From NCBI RefSeq assembly GCF_000300235.2, contig NZ_CP004388.1, forward strand, positions 4,038,001-4,102,000: DNA of 64,000 bases, given 5' to 3'. The notes beneath the pieces were generated by a model that was given only the letters and a program-made list of their open reading frames with translations, made no database searches and was not told the DNA's origin. The stretch is from Thalassospira xiamenensis M-5 = DSM 17429 (lineage in GTDB: Bacteria > Pseudomonadota > Alphaproteobacteria > Rhodospirillales > Thalassospiraceae). The position numbers and the translations under genes are program-made. Each line of letters begins with the position of its first letter. Position 1 is the stretch's first letter. Shown piece by piece: positions 17,075 to 24,844 of the stretch.

Positions 17075-17644
17075 TTAACGCAGCGGGAACGCAGTGTTGA
17101 TGTTTCCGCCATTGACCCCAACCGCGATGTAAAAACGGTTTGAATCGTCGTCACCTTCGCAATACGGCCCCTGTGTAGCCATCACCGGATCTGGTCGATT
17201 TTTCCCGCAGACCACCCAGCCGGGTGCTCCCGCCGGACAGGCTTCCTGATTGGCCTCGGCATAAAGGATGGAGTTCACAACCTCATCCTGGGAACAGCTG
17301 TCGGGGAACATTGTCGAAATCGACTTCTGAACCCCGTTCTTTTGAAAGGATATATTGTAAATTCCCATCGGGTTCGCTGGCTGGGTGATCACAACATTCG
17401 TTATCCCCCCACCCGCAGGATTGTTTCCGCCGGGACGGGAATGGAAACCGACAGCCTTGCCTTTGCTGTTTATCTCGCCACAGAAAACGTGATCGCCATT
17501 GATGTCGGGCAGCCCCGCATTTGTGATCGTACCGACCGGGCACGCGACCTGAGCCATCGCGGATGTGGCATTGATCATCAACAGCCCGCAAACCAGCAGG
17601 ATCGCGGCGACAAAAGTATGGGAGAGCTTTGAAAGTGTCGTCAT
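17075..17644 (-). CDS. Secreted EndoU-like nuclease domain protein
   Basis: 189 residues from the ATG at 17644, with a perfect GGAGG 7 bases upstream. The signal peptide is HTFVAAILLVCGLLMINATSAMA, with cleavage before Gln32. The mature part resembles the bacterial EndoU RNase domain: DHVFCGEINSKGKAVGFHSRPGG supplies two conserved histidines (His52, His68; spacing 16). A lysine follows (Lys102 or Lys107), then the STMFPDSCSQDEVVNSILYA segment, which parallels the (S/T)xFP...I..A motif of EndoU toxins. Six cysteines in the mature protein suggest disulfides. No large delivery protein is attached, so it would be exported by Sec. The fold assignment is from motif memory, not a search. A small acidic gene follows directly. 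Confidence 0.7.
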   Translation of the reverse strand: MTTLSKLSHTFVAAILLVCGLLMINATSAMAQVACPVGTITNAGLPDINGDHVFCGEINSKGKAVGFHSRPGGNNPAGGGITNVVITQPANPMGIYNISFQKNGVQKSISTMFPDSCSQDEVVNSILYAEANQEACPAGAPGWVVCGKNRPDPVMATQGPYCEGDDDSNRFYIAVGVNGGNINTAFPLR

Positions 17645-17746
17645 AAACGACCTCCTTTGCCTTGTCCTAGCAGTTCCTGCCGCCACCATCAGGGCTGCGG
17701 CATACTGCCCGGAACAGACGCCATCAACCCAGCACTGTGACGCCGT

Positions 17747-19123
17747 TCAAAGCTGCGAGAATTCCAACCCGATCCGAAGTGCCAGGACACTCGCAGGTTC
17801 AAAACGCATTGGCACGCCACCGATTTTACCGCCATGCCATTGCGCCTTGGTCAGCACGAATGCCCCTAGTGGCAAGGCATGACTGGTGCGGAAATTGACC
17901 AATGCACGGATTTCCTTGGGCTTTCGAATGCCTTCATCACGCCACAGGCAGTGATAGGCAAAAAGCGGTGTTCCGCTTCGCCGGTCAAGGAAAACGAAAG
18001 GCACCTCGTAATGCCCCCAACGCGCGTAATAAAGGCTTTCAAGCCCGACACTCGACGTCAGGAACTGGGTCTGGATCGCGGTTTCCGCCAGTCGGGTAAT
18101 TGTCGCACTGTCCGCGGCCTTGGCACCGATCAATCCGGCGCGAAGCCCGGGGTGAATCAGATGGACCTTAAATGCCACCGCGCGCTGAAACGGTTTTGCA
18201 TCCTGATCGACACGTTCCAGCCTGCGCACCAGCCATGCACTTTCAAGATACTCAAGATAACGGCGTAGCGTATTTTTGGCGATATCAAGTTCCCGCGCCA
18301 ATGTCTCGATCGAGAATTCCGCACCGGTGTTATAGGCCAGCAACACAAACAGACGGTGCAAATCCGATGGATTTGAAATGCCGTGCAACCCGGGAAGATC
18401 GGAATGAAGCGATCGATGGATTGCCCTCGCCTCGCCGTCACGATCATGGAAGCCGCCTGCGTTGATATAGGCTTCGAACAGGTCGTTAAGCTCGATCAGG
18501 CCTTCGGGAATATCGGCGGTATAGCGCCCGACATTGGGTGTTTGCGGCAAGACGTCTGATGGCGCGATCCCCCGCTGCTCAAGATATTCGGCGAAACTGA
18601 AAGGCGGTAAAAACAGGCTTTGAATATGACCAAGCGCGTATGGATTGGGTGCCAACGCACTAACCGCAACCACGCGCAACATCGGGTCTGCCACCAGCAA
18701 TTTTGCAACCCGGTCTTCCCAATCGCGCTGATAGGACACCTCGTCGATAAACAGCCAAAGCGGATGATCTGCCGATATACCCCGCATGGAACGGAGTATT
18801 TTTGGCAGTCGCGGCAAATCGATTTCAAGAAACAGCGGGTGCTCAAGCGAGATATAGCAAACATGTCGACGTGGTGTATCGGCATTAAGCAATTCGGCAA
18901 CGGCCTGCCGCAACATGACGGTCTTACCCACCCCACGCGGCCCGGTTAAAACAACGGCCTTTGTTCCGTCGTTTTTTTCAATTGCGGCCCAGAACCGTTT
19001 GAAAAACGCACGCTGCGGCAGATCATGAACCAGATCATCGGTGATGCCATCCCACCACGGATTATCAAGCATCAACCGATGCAGAAAATCCTGTTCGCCC
19101 GGATGTTCGATCATGGCCGCCAT
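17747..19123 (-). CDS. AAA_14 / DUF4143 ATPase
   Basis: 458 residues. Walker A is LTGPRGVGKTVMLRQ (near residue 60), Walker B is WLFIDEVSYQRDW, and sensor-1-like VVAVSALAPNP follows. The middle LFLPPFSFAEYLEQRG and the C-terminal winged-helix part IETLARELDIAKNTLRRYLE, YLESAWLVRRLERV, then KVHLIHPGLRAGLIG, are the DUF4143 pattern. The GGGGGG upstream of the ATG at 19123 is a good ribosome site. Such ATPases are widespread, often horizontally acquired, and of unknown role; some sit in stress or mobile-element islands. It is 102 bases upstream of the EndoU gene and 151 bases from the psp terminator, so it seems to be its own unit. Confidence 0.85.
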   Translation of the reverse strand: MAAMIEHPGEQDFLHRLMLDNPWWDGITDDLVHDLPQRAFFKRFWAAIEKNDGTKAVVLTGPRGVGKTVMLRQAVAELLNADTPRRHVCYISLEHPLFLEIDLPRLPKILRSMRGISADHPLWLFIDEVSYQRDWEDRVAKLLVADPMLRVVAVSALAPNPYALGHIQSLFLPPFSFAEYLEQRGIAPSDVLPQTPNVGRYTADIPEGLIELNDLFEAYINAGGFHDRDGEARAIHRSLHSDLPGLHGISNPSDLHRLFVLLAYNTGAEFSIETLARELDIAKNTLRRYLEYLESAWLVRRLERVDQDAKPFQRAVAFKVHLIHPGLRAGLIGAKAADSATITRLAETAIQTQFLTSSVGLESLYYARWGHYEVPFVFLDRRSGTPLFAYHCLWRDEGIRKPKEIRALVNFRTSHALPLGAFVLTKAQWHGGKIGGVPMRFEPASVLALRIGLEFSQL

Positions 19124-19264
19124 ATCACCCCCCGTTTTGCTGGCAGGCTTTCCCGCCAGATATCGCCAGAGGACACCAAGCTAGTCAGAAAACCTTTAAA
19201 TTAGGTATAGTGATAAATGCTATTTGGTTATTTTTCAGCAAATAGTTGCGATCACGAACAAAAA

Positions 19265-19302
19265 CAAAAAAAGAAACCGAACCCGTAGAAACAGGTCCGG
19301 CT
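19265..19302 (-). terminator. Terminator of the pspABC operon
   Basis: The - strand has a stem of CCGGACC pairing with GGTTCGG (complement of 19277-19300), extended by wobble pairs, with a 10-base loop. It is followed by TTTCTTTTTTTG (complement of 19265-19275). It lies about 80 bases after the pspC stop and fits an intrinsic terminator. Confidence 0.65.
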
Positions 19303-19379
19303 CGAAAGGTGAAGCTGCGGGATAACTCAATATCACTGCGAAGCAGGGGGGATTGATACCGATGTCATCGCAGCATCGG

Positions 19380-19958
19380 CTACGCTTTATCGTTGGGGGA
19401 GGTCGAAGCATCATCGTCGCTGCCATCGGCGTCTTTCTTGCCGCTGGCATCGTCTTTTTTCATCTTTTCAAGTTCCGATGCCAGCCGGTAATCACCGGAA
19501 GCAACGTAACCTTCCATTGAACCGGTCCGACGTTCAAGGTCATCGAATTTCTCGCGAAGGTCTTCCATCCAGGGCTCTTCGAAATCGACACCCATGGTCG
19601 GGCGCTCTTCTGGCGCGTCGGTATGCGCGGTCGAGGCACTATACGACCCCGGCCGACCGGCCCCGCGAAACTTGCCGCGCAGACCATCAAACCATTCCGG
19701 ATGATGCACATAGGCCCACGCAAGGGCGAACAGCATCACACCGACAGGGAAGCTGAAAATCAGGATCAGGATAAAGGCGATCAGCACACCTTTGCGCGGG
19801 ATACCAAACTTTTCGGCAATTCCCCGGGTCGTGCGGCGAATGACGCCTCCGCACTCCTTGCCATCCTGGCCCTCACGCCGGAAACGGCAACCGCCATGAC
19901 GATGTTTCTTGTGACCGCGCTGATAGCCGGCACCGGCAGCAGCTTGCTGTGCAGTCAT
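19380..19958 (-). CDS. pspC: PspC-domain phage-shock membrane protein with basic/His-rich N-terminal extension
   Basis: 192 residues from the ATG at 19958, which overlaps the pspB stop (ATGA); a start at 19973 is possible. The PspC core is GGVIRRTTRGIAEKFGIPRKGVL, split here into RRTTRGIAEKFGIPRKG, then one membrane helix IAFILILIFSFPVGVMLFALAWAYV. Before it lies an unusual extension AGYQRGHKKHRHGGCRF, then KECGG, rich in His, Arg and Cys. After the helix comes a ~110-residue polar tail ending in an acidic stretch, with a coiled-coil-like segment EDLREKFDDLERRTGSMEGY. In enterobacteria PspC senses secretin stress with PspB and recruits PspA. The gene is third in pspA-pspB-pspC. Confidence 0.85.
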   Translation of the reverse strand: MTAQQAAAGAGYQRGHKKHRHGGCRFRREGQDGKECGGVIRRTTRGIAEKFGIPRKGVLIAFILILIFSFPVGVMLFALAWAYVHHPEWFDGLRGKFRGAGRPGSYSASTAHTDAPEERPTMGVDFEEPWMEDLREKFDDLERRTGSMEGYVASGDYRLASELEKMKKDDASGKKDADGSDDDASTSPNDKA

Positions 19959-20203
19959 ATCCTGTTCCTCCATTCGGCAACCTCGGCATCCAACAGGCGT
20001 TCAAGTGTTTCGACACGATTTTCAAGGCGTTCTGCCCGGCCTTTGAGCGTGGCGACGATTTCCTTTTCCTTCGCCACCTGTTCCGGACTGGATTTTTGCT
20101 GTTCGGCTTTCATCCGTTTCCAAAGTGTTATGTAGTGAAACACAACCCAAACCGGGCCGACAACGACAACAAACACAATTAACGGTACAGCAATCGCCCA
20201 CAT
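19955..20203 (-). CDS. pspB: Phage-shock protein B
   Basis: 82 residues, the usual size. The N-terminal membrane helix is IAVPLIVFVVVVGPVWVVFHY, followed by TLWKRMKAEQQ. A C-terminal leucine-rich coiled coil (LKGRAERLENRVETLERLLD) is of the kind that contacts PspC. It is 56 bases after pspA and overlaps pspC by 4 bases. In the Psp response PspB with PspC transmits envelope stress, releasing PspF from PspA. Confidence 0.9.
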   Translation of the reverse strand: MWAIAVPLIVFVVVVGPVWVVFHYITLWKRMKAEQQKSSPEQVAKEKEIVATLKGRAERLENRVETLERLLDAEVAEWRNRI

Positions 20204-20259
20204 CTTTGTCAGCTCAACCTTTGTTGCAGCTTATCGCATCGAAACACGCGAACCGCTGA

Positions 20260-20925
20260 TTATTTGTCTTTCTTGACCCGTGCTTTAAGCTCTTTCAGAT
20301 CGTCCTCGATCCCAAGCTCGGCTTCAAGGTCTTCGAACTGTTCTTCAAGGCTCTGCCCGCGACCAAGATCCCAGGAGTCCGCACCGGCCTCAAGCTCGTC
20401 AATGCGGCGTTCCATCTGCTCATAGCGCAGCAATGCTTCATCGATCTGACCCGAATGCAGCTTTTCGCGCATCTTGACACGCTTTTCGGCAGTCTGCATG
20501 CGGATTTCAACCGCACGCTGCTTGCCCTTGGCTTCGTTAAGCTTGCTCTGAAGCTTGTTCAAGTCATCGTCAAACTTGCCAAGCGTTTCCTCGATCACTT
20601 CAAGCTCGCGCTCCAGCACGATGCTCTGATCGGCCAGACGGCGACGCGCCATCAGCGCACCTTTCGCCAGATCGTCACGGCCTTTGGAAATGGCAAATTC
20701 CGCTTTGCCTTCCCACTCAATCTGACCGTCATGAAGCTTCTTGAGCTTGCGCTCGACTTCTTTCTTGTCGGCAATCGCCTTGACGGCGGCGGAACGGACT
20801 TCAACCAGGGTATCTTCCATTTCCTGGATCATCAACCGAACCATTTTCTCCGGATCTTCGGCACGATCCAGAAGCGAGTTGATATTGGCATTTACGATAT
20901 CGGACAAACGCGAAAACACGCCCAT
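20260..20925 (-). CDS. pspA: Phage-shock protein A (ESCRT-III/Vipp1-like membrane effector and PspF inhibitor)
   Basis: 221 residues, almost wholly alpha-helical. The start MGVFSRLSDIVNANINSLLDRAEDPEKM and MIQEMEDTLVEVRSAAVKAIA are the PspA/Vipp1 signature (amphipathic first helix, then coiled coil). The body has long heptad helices to about residue 190. The ending LEAELGIEDDLKELKARVKK is typical. AGGAG lies 8 bases before the ATG. PspA binds PspF and blocks it in unstressed cells, and forms scaffolds on damaged inner membrane under stress. It is the first gene of the operon, driven by a sigma-54 promoter at 20977-20992. Confidence 0.96.
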   Translation of the reverse strand: MGVFSRLSDIVNANINSLLDRAEDPEKMVRLMIQEMEDTLVEVRSAAVKAIADKKEVERKLKKLHDGQIEWEGKAEFAISKGRDDLAKGALMARRRLADQSIVLERELEVIEETLGKFDDDLNKLQSKLNEAKGKQRAVEIRMQTAEKRVKMREKLHSGQIDEALLRYEQMERRIDELEAGADSWDLGRGQSLEEQFEDLEAELGIEDDLKELKARVKKDK

Positions 20926-20976
20926 TGTCTGATCTCCTTAAAAATACGGGGGACGCAAAAATTCTGATCTCTCTAT

Positions 20977-20992
20977 TTCAAATGCCGTGCCA
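20977..20992 (-). promoter_or_regulatory. Sigma-54 promoter of pspABC
   Basis: On the - strand TGGCACG-GCAT-TTGAA (complement of 20977-20992) matches the sigma-54 consensus TGGCACG-N4-TTGCA at all but one position. The predicted start is near 20966, about 40 bases before the pspA ATG. The divergent pspF gene encodes the matching enhancer-binding protein, so the assignment is well supported. Confidence 0.85.
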
Positions 20993-21009
20993 GTTTTGAC
21001 ATCCAATAA

Positions 21010-21022
21010 AATCAACGCCTTA
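21010..21022 (+). promoter_or_regulatory. IHF binding-site match between pspA promoter and pspF
   Basis: AATCAACGCCTTA fits the IHF consensus WATCAANNNNTTR at every fixed position. It lies about 45-55 bases upstream of the predicted pspA start, between the sigma-54 core promoter and pspF. In the E. coli psp locus IHF bends the DNA at the equivalent place so that PspF can reach the polymerase. The PspF enhancer sites would be expected between 21023 and 21090. Confidence 0.65.
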
Positions 21023-21093
21023 GAATCACCCGCCTTATCCAATTAACTTTTATCGCGACAATTTTGTCTTTTTTCGATAACGTTTTTCGCGAA

Positions 21094-22095
21094 ATGGATA
21101 GCTTGCAACCGATATTGGGTGAAGACCCCGTTTTTCTGGCCGCCCTTGAACATGTTTCACGTCTGGCGCCAATTGAACGGCCATGCCTTGTGATCGGGGA
21201 ACGGGGATCGGGCAAGGAACTGATTGCTTCACGCCTGCACTATCTGTCCCGTCGCTGGGGCGGCCCGCTGGTCAAGGTCAATTGCGCGGCCCTGTCCGAA
21301 ACCCTGCTTGATACCGAACTGTTCGGGCACGAGGCCGGAGCCTTTACCGGGGCAACCAAACGTCATGTCGGGCGATTTGAACGCGCGCATGGCGGCACCA
21401 TCATTCTCGATGAAATCGCCACCGCCAGCCCAATGGCGCAGGAAAAACTCCTGCGCGTTGTTGAATATGGCGAGATTGAACGTGTTGGCGGCTCCGAGGT
21501 GATCGAAGTTGATGCCCGCGTCATTGGTGTGACAAATGAAAATCTGCGCGAATTGGCCAAAACCGGGAAGTTTCGCGCCGACCTGCTCGACCGATTGGCT
21601 TTTGATGTCATTGCCGTACCGCCGCTACGCGAACGGTCCGATGACATCCTGCCGTTGGCCGAACAATTTGCGCTTGAAATGACCAAACGCCTGTCCCGTT
21701 CGGTCTTTGCCGGGTTTACCCCCGCCGCCGCCCGACAGCTCTTGACCCATTCATGGCCAGGTAATGTGCGCGAATTGCGTAACGCAGTTGAACGAAGCCT
21801 TTATCTCGCCGAGGATGACGAAAGCCCGCTTTCGCGCATTGTCCTTGATCCGTTTGCGGGCATCTGGAGCGAAACCGCAGGCAAAACCGAACCTGTCAAT
21901 ACCGAAACCCCGACCTCTCGAAACGATACCGGCATCGACTTCAAATCAGAAGTTGCAACCTTTGAAATTCGCCTTCTGGAAAAGGCACTGGCAGACAATA
22001 CCAACAATCAGACCGAAGCTGCCAAACAGCTTGGCCTGAATTATCATCAGTTCCGCCGATTGCTCGACAAACACAATCTGCTTCCCGGAAAATAG
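21094..22095 (+). CDS. pspF: PspF, sigma-54-dependent activator of the phage-shock operon
   Basis: 333 residues from the ATG at 21094; a TTG at 21064 would add ten residues but neither has a clear ribosome site. There is no N-terminal sensor domain, as in PspF. Walker A is GERGSGKELIASRLHYLS (residues 35 on). The sigma-54 contact loop is GAFTGA (82-87), Walker B is TIILDEIATA, and the arginine-finger region is FRADLLDRLAFDVI. A Fis-type helix-turn-helix ends the protein (NNQTEAAKQLGLNYHQFRRL). The sequence tracks E. coli PspF closely (DxELFGHEAGAFTGA, RVVEYGEIERVGG). It is divergent from pspA and should be held inactive by PspA. Confidence 0.96.
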   Translation: MDSLQPILGEDPVFLAALEHVSRLAPIERPCLVIGERGSGKELIASRLHYLSRRWGGPLVKVNCAALSETLLDTELFGHEAGAFTGATKRHVGRFERAHGGTIILDEIATASPMAQEKLLRVVEYGEIERVGGSEVIEVDARVIGVTNENLRELAKTGKFRADLLDRLAFDVIAVPPLRERSDDILPLAEQFALEMTKRLSRSVFAGFTPAAARQLLTHSWPGNVRELRNAVERSLYLAEDDESPLSRIVLDPFAGIWSETAGKTEPVNTETPTSRNDTGIDFKSEVATFEIRLLEKALADNTNNQTEAAKQLGLNYHQFRRLLDKHNLLPGK

Positions 22096-22110
22096 ACCCG
22101 GAACACAGGA

Positions 22111-22566
22111 ATGTATCAGCCCCGTACCGCGCATTACTGCAAATCCGATCCTGTCAAACGCTGGAATCTGCCCGACAGGGTCTTTTTTGCCTGCGGTGCC
22201 TGTCACATTCTCGCACACGCATTTCTTGAACTGCACGCAACAAGCACGATGCAGCCACTCTGGCTCCGACCGTTTGAAGGCTATACCGGCAACCATATCA
22301 TCGTCATATGGAACGAGTGGGCGTTTGACTATCATGGTTACAGCAAACGTACCGACCTGATCGCCCATTACTTCAAGCGGGCAAGGCAACGCTGGCCGGG
22401 ATGGAATGCTGAACCAACCCTGCTGCCTCGCAACATTCTGATATCGGAGAAAAAATCAAAGGAAATCAAAGGCCTCTGGTTGCGCGAACCCGATCAGTTT
22501 CTTCACAACGCGCTGCCCCGTGCCGAACGCTATCTAGATCGATTTGGCCCACCACCCGGCACTTAA
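22111..22566 (+). CDS. Conserved hypothetical protein
   Basis: 151 residues starting 15 bases after the pspF stop. There is no signal peptide or membrane segment. Notable parts are a Cys-rich [16 protein letters not shown], then [17 protein letters not shown], then a Trp-rich RWPGWNAEP. The pattern of CGACH with later His and Tyr residues could bind a metal, and similar short proteins occur in alphaproteobacteria, but no function is known to me. Its stop overlaps the stop of the convergent acyl-CoA dehydrogenase gene by 4 bases, so transcription of the two genes must interfere or be bounded by factors other than a hairpin. It may be co-transcribed with pspF. Confidence 0.65.
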   Translation: MYQPRTAHYCKSDPVKRWNLPDRVFFACGACHILAHAFLELHATSTMQPLWLRPFEGYTGNHIIVIWNEWAFDYHGYSKRTDLIAHYFKRARQRWPGWNAEPTLLPRNILISEKKSKEIKGLWLREPDQFLHNALPRAERYLDRFGPPPGT

Positions 22567-23696
22567 TCGGCCAGTGATCGCGCGATCACCATGCGCTGGA
22601 TATCGGATGTGCCCTCATAAATCTGGCAAACCCGGACATCACGATAGATGCGTTCGACCGGAAAGTCCTTCAGATAGCCGTATCCGCCATGAATCTGGAT
22701 TGCCGCCGAACAGACTTCTTCGGCGATTTCGGATGCGAACATCTTGGCCATGCAGGCCTCGGTCAAACAGGGTTTGTGATCGTCGCGAAGTTCGGCAGCA
22801 CGATGGACCAGCAAACGGGCCGCATCGATTTTCGTCGCCATATCGGCAAGGCGAAATGCCACCGCCTGATGTTCTATGATCTTTTTACCGAACGTCTCGC
22901 GTTCATTGGCGTAATCACGCGCAGCTTCAAATGCGGCACGCGCCATGCCGACAGACTGGGCAGCAATGCCGATGCGCCCACCTTCAAGGTTCGCGAGTGC
23001 GATTTTATAGCCTTGCCCCTCTTCACCCAGCATGTTTTCACCGGGCACCCGGCATTCGACAAAGGTGATCTGGCAGGTGTCCGATGCATTCTGGCCAAGC
23101 TTTTCCTCGACCCGCGAAACGACATAGCCCGGCGTATCGGTTGGCACGATGAAGGCCGAAATACCGCGTTTACCTGCTTCCGGGTCTGTAACGGCAAAGA
23201 CAATCGCCACATCACCCTCACTGCCGGACGTGATGAATTGCTTGGAACCGTTGATAATCCAGTGATCGCCGTCGCGCACGGCACGTGTGCGCAATGCGCT
23301 GGCATCCGAGCCTGCCTGCGGCTCGGTCAGGCAAAATGCGCCGATCTTTTCGCCACGCGCCATCGGGACCAGATATTTTTCTTTCTGATCTTCGGTACCG
23401 AATTTCAGGATCGGCATACACCCGACCGAATTATGCACCGACATGATGGTGGAGGTTGCCCCATCGCCAGCAGCTATTTCTTCGAGTGCCAGCGCATAGG
23501 CGACGTGATCCATGCCCGCCCCGCCATATTCTTCGGGCACCAGCATGCCCAAAAAGCCAAGTTCTCCCAATCCGGCAATCGCTTCGGCCGGAAAGGTATG
23601 GTGGATGTCCCATTTTGCGGCATGAGGTTTGAGTTCATTTTCGGCGAACTCGCGCGCTGTATCGCGCACCATGATCTGATGTTCTTCCAACCGCAT
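22563..23696 (-). CDS. Acyl-CoA dehydrogenase (short/medium or branched-chain type)
   Basis: 377 residues from the ATG at 23696 ([19 protein letters not shown]), which has GGGAGGG upstream; the frame extends to 23726. FAD-linked dehydrogenation of an acyl-CoA to the 2-enoyl-CoA. Signature [18 protein letters not shown], then the substrate loop [41 protein letters not shown] and [20 protein letters not shown]. The ending [19 protein letters not shown] contains the glutamate position that serves as catalytic base in SCAD/MCAD. Substrate length cannot be decided. It is downstream of, and separated by 69 bases from, the carbonic anhydrase gene. Confidence 0.9.
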   Translation of the reverse strand: MRLEEHQIMVRDTAREFAENELKPHAAKWDIHHTFPAEAIAGLGELGFLGMLVPEEYGGAGMDHVAYALALEEIAAGDGATSTIMSVHNSVGCMPILKFGTEDQKEKYLVPMARGEKIGAFCLTEPQAGSDASALRTRAVRDGDHWIINGSKQFITSGSEGDVAIVFAVTDPEAGKRGISAFIVPTDTPGYVVSRVEEKLGQNASDTCQITFVECRVPGENMLGEEGQGYKIALANLEGGRIGIAAQSVGMARAAFEAARDYANERETFGKKIIEHQAVAFRLADMATKIDAARLLVHRAAELRDDHKPCLTEACMAKMFASEIAEEVCSAAIQIHGGYGYLKDFPVERIYRDVRVCQIYEGTSDIQRMVIARSLAD

Positions 23697-23765
23697 GGCG
23701 GTCACCCTCCCAATTGGGCGATGCACCGGCCATGCGATCAGAAGATCGTTTTCATCAGGCCGGGC

Positions 23766-24386
23766 CTATTCTTCGCCCTGAACAAATTTGTCCTGCTCGG
23801 CATCAAAACGCCACAGGATTCCTTCTTTCATGCCGTACCACCAGCCATGCAGCTTAAGGTCGCCGGCTTCGACACGTTCCTTGATGAACGGGAACGACAT
23901 CAGGTTTTGCAGCGAGTTACGGATCGAATGACGCGATACCTTGTCGACATCCGGGCCATGTTCCAGACAGCATTTCGCAATGCTGACCCACTCGCCGATA
24001 AAGTCGCGATCCGGCACCTTGCCCGCTTCGCCGTGCTCGACCAGAGCCTCCATGCCACCGCACGCCGAATGGCCCAGAATGACGATGTCCCTGACCTTGA
24101 GATCACGCACCGCAAATTCGATCGCCGACGACGTCCCGTGGTAATTCTCATCGGGTTCATAGGGCGGAACAAGGTTTGCAACGTTCCGAATGACAAACAT
24201 CTCGCCCGGTTCGGCATTGGTCAGGATGGCTGGATCAACGCGGGAATCAGAACAGGCAATCAGAAGAACTTCCGGGCGCTGGCCCATATTGACCAGGTCT
24301 TCGACGCGTTCCGGGCGCTGATCATAATACATCGCCTTAAAGCTCTTGAACCCGGCAAGCATCCGATCAACGGTTGGCTTTGACAT
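23766..24386 (-). CDS. Beta-class carbonic anhydrase
   Basis: 206 residues. Zinc ligands are Cys45 in LLIACSDSRVDP, His106 and Cys109 in VILGHSACGGMEAL, with the Asp47-Arg49 dyad of SDSR. GEMFVIRNVANLVPPYEPDE and the HGTSSAIEFAV segment are typical of cytosolic beta-carbonic anhydrases (CynT/CAN-like). The enzyme interconverts CO2 and bicarbonate. It lies 142 bases downstream of an SbtB-like gene and SbtA, all on the - strand, so it may work with the bicarbonate importer, providing or retaining inorganic carbon for carboxylases. Confidence 0.94.
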   Translation of the reverse strand: MSKPTVDRMLAGFKSFKAMYYDQRPERVEDLVNMGQRPEVLLIACSDSRVDPAILTNAEPGEMFVIRNVANLVPPYEPDENYHGTSSAIEFAVRDLKVRDIVILGHSACGGMEALVEHGEAGKVPDRDFIGEWVSIAKCCLEHGPDVDKVSRHSIRNSLQNLMSFPFIKERVEAGDLKLHGWWYGMKEGILWRFDAEQDKFVQGEE

Positions 24387-24528
24387 CTCGCGAAGTCCCC
24401 TATTCTGTCATAACGCTGCCGACAAAATAGGACCAAATTGCCCAAGTTGATAGTCCCCATTCAAACCTTTTGAACCGTTCTAAACGCGCGATCTCCTTTG
24501 TTTCGCAGACAACCAAACCCTGACGTTT

Positions 24529-24840
24529 CTAGAAACGATCCGCGCGCAGCACCTGACAGTCACTGATCGTGACAACGCCGATATGACGATCCACCACCTC
24601 GAACGCGGCTTCAAGCATCCGGTCAAGCTTCTCCGGGCGAATAATGCAGATCACCTGAACCATGCCGCCGCCGCGCGACACGGTATCGTCGCGGCTCCAG
24701 CTGCCTGACCGCCCCGATCCACCAAGCACAGGCAGCACGGAAAAGCCGGTAACCCCCGCCCCCTCAAGCGCCTGGCGCAGGCGGCTCTCCATAATGGCTT
24801 CGATAATGATCGCCACGCGTTTGGCATCATGCTTTTCCAT
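24529..24840 (-). CDS. sbtB: PII-like protein of the SbtB type
   Basis: 103 residues from the ATG at 24840 with GGAGG 8 bases upstream; that ribosome site lies within the 3' end of sbtA. Ferredoxin-like PII fold: KRVAIIIEAIMESRLRQALEGAGVTGFSVLPVLGG, cut as VAIIIEAIMESRLRQALEG and GVTGFSVLPVLGGSG. A Gly/Ser-rich T-loop GSGRSGSWSRDDTVSRGG follows, then the strand MVQVICIIRPEKLDRML and a short VTISDCQVLRADRF end. It lacks the CGPxGC C-terminal disulfide loop of cyanobacterial SbtB. The partner is probably SbtA, whose gene is immediately upstream; SbtB-type proteins bind adenyl nucleotides and gate bicarbonate uptake. Confidence 0.75.
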   Translation of the reverse strand: MEKHDAKRVAIIIEAIMESRLRQALEGAGVTGFSVLPVLGGSGRSGSWSRDDTVSRGGGMVQVICIIRPEKLDRMLEAAFEVVDRHIGVVTISDCQVLRADRF

Positions 24841-24844
24841 GGGA

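Noticed and set aside
22689-24383. A 564-codon open frame on the + strand
   Set aside because: It lies wholly antisense to the acyl-CoA dehydrogenase and carbonic anhydrase, both of which have full domains and ribosome sites. The translated sequence has no domain features and no ribosome site, so it is a GC-bias shadow.
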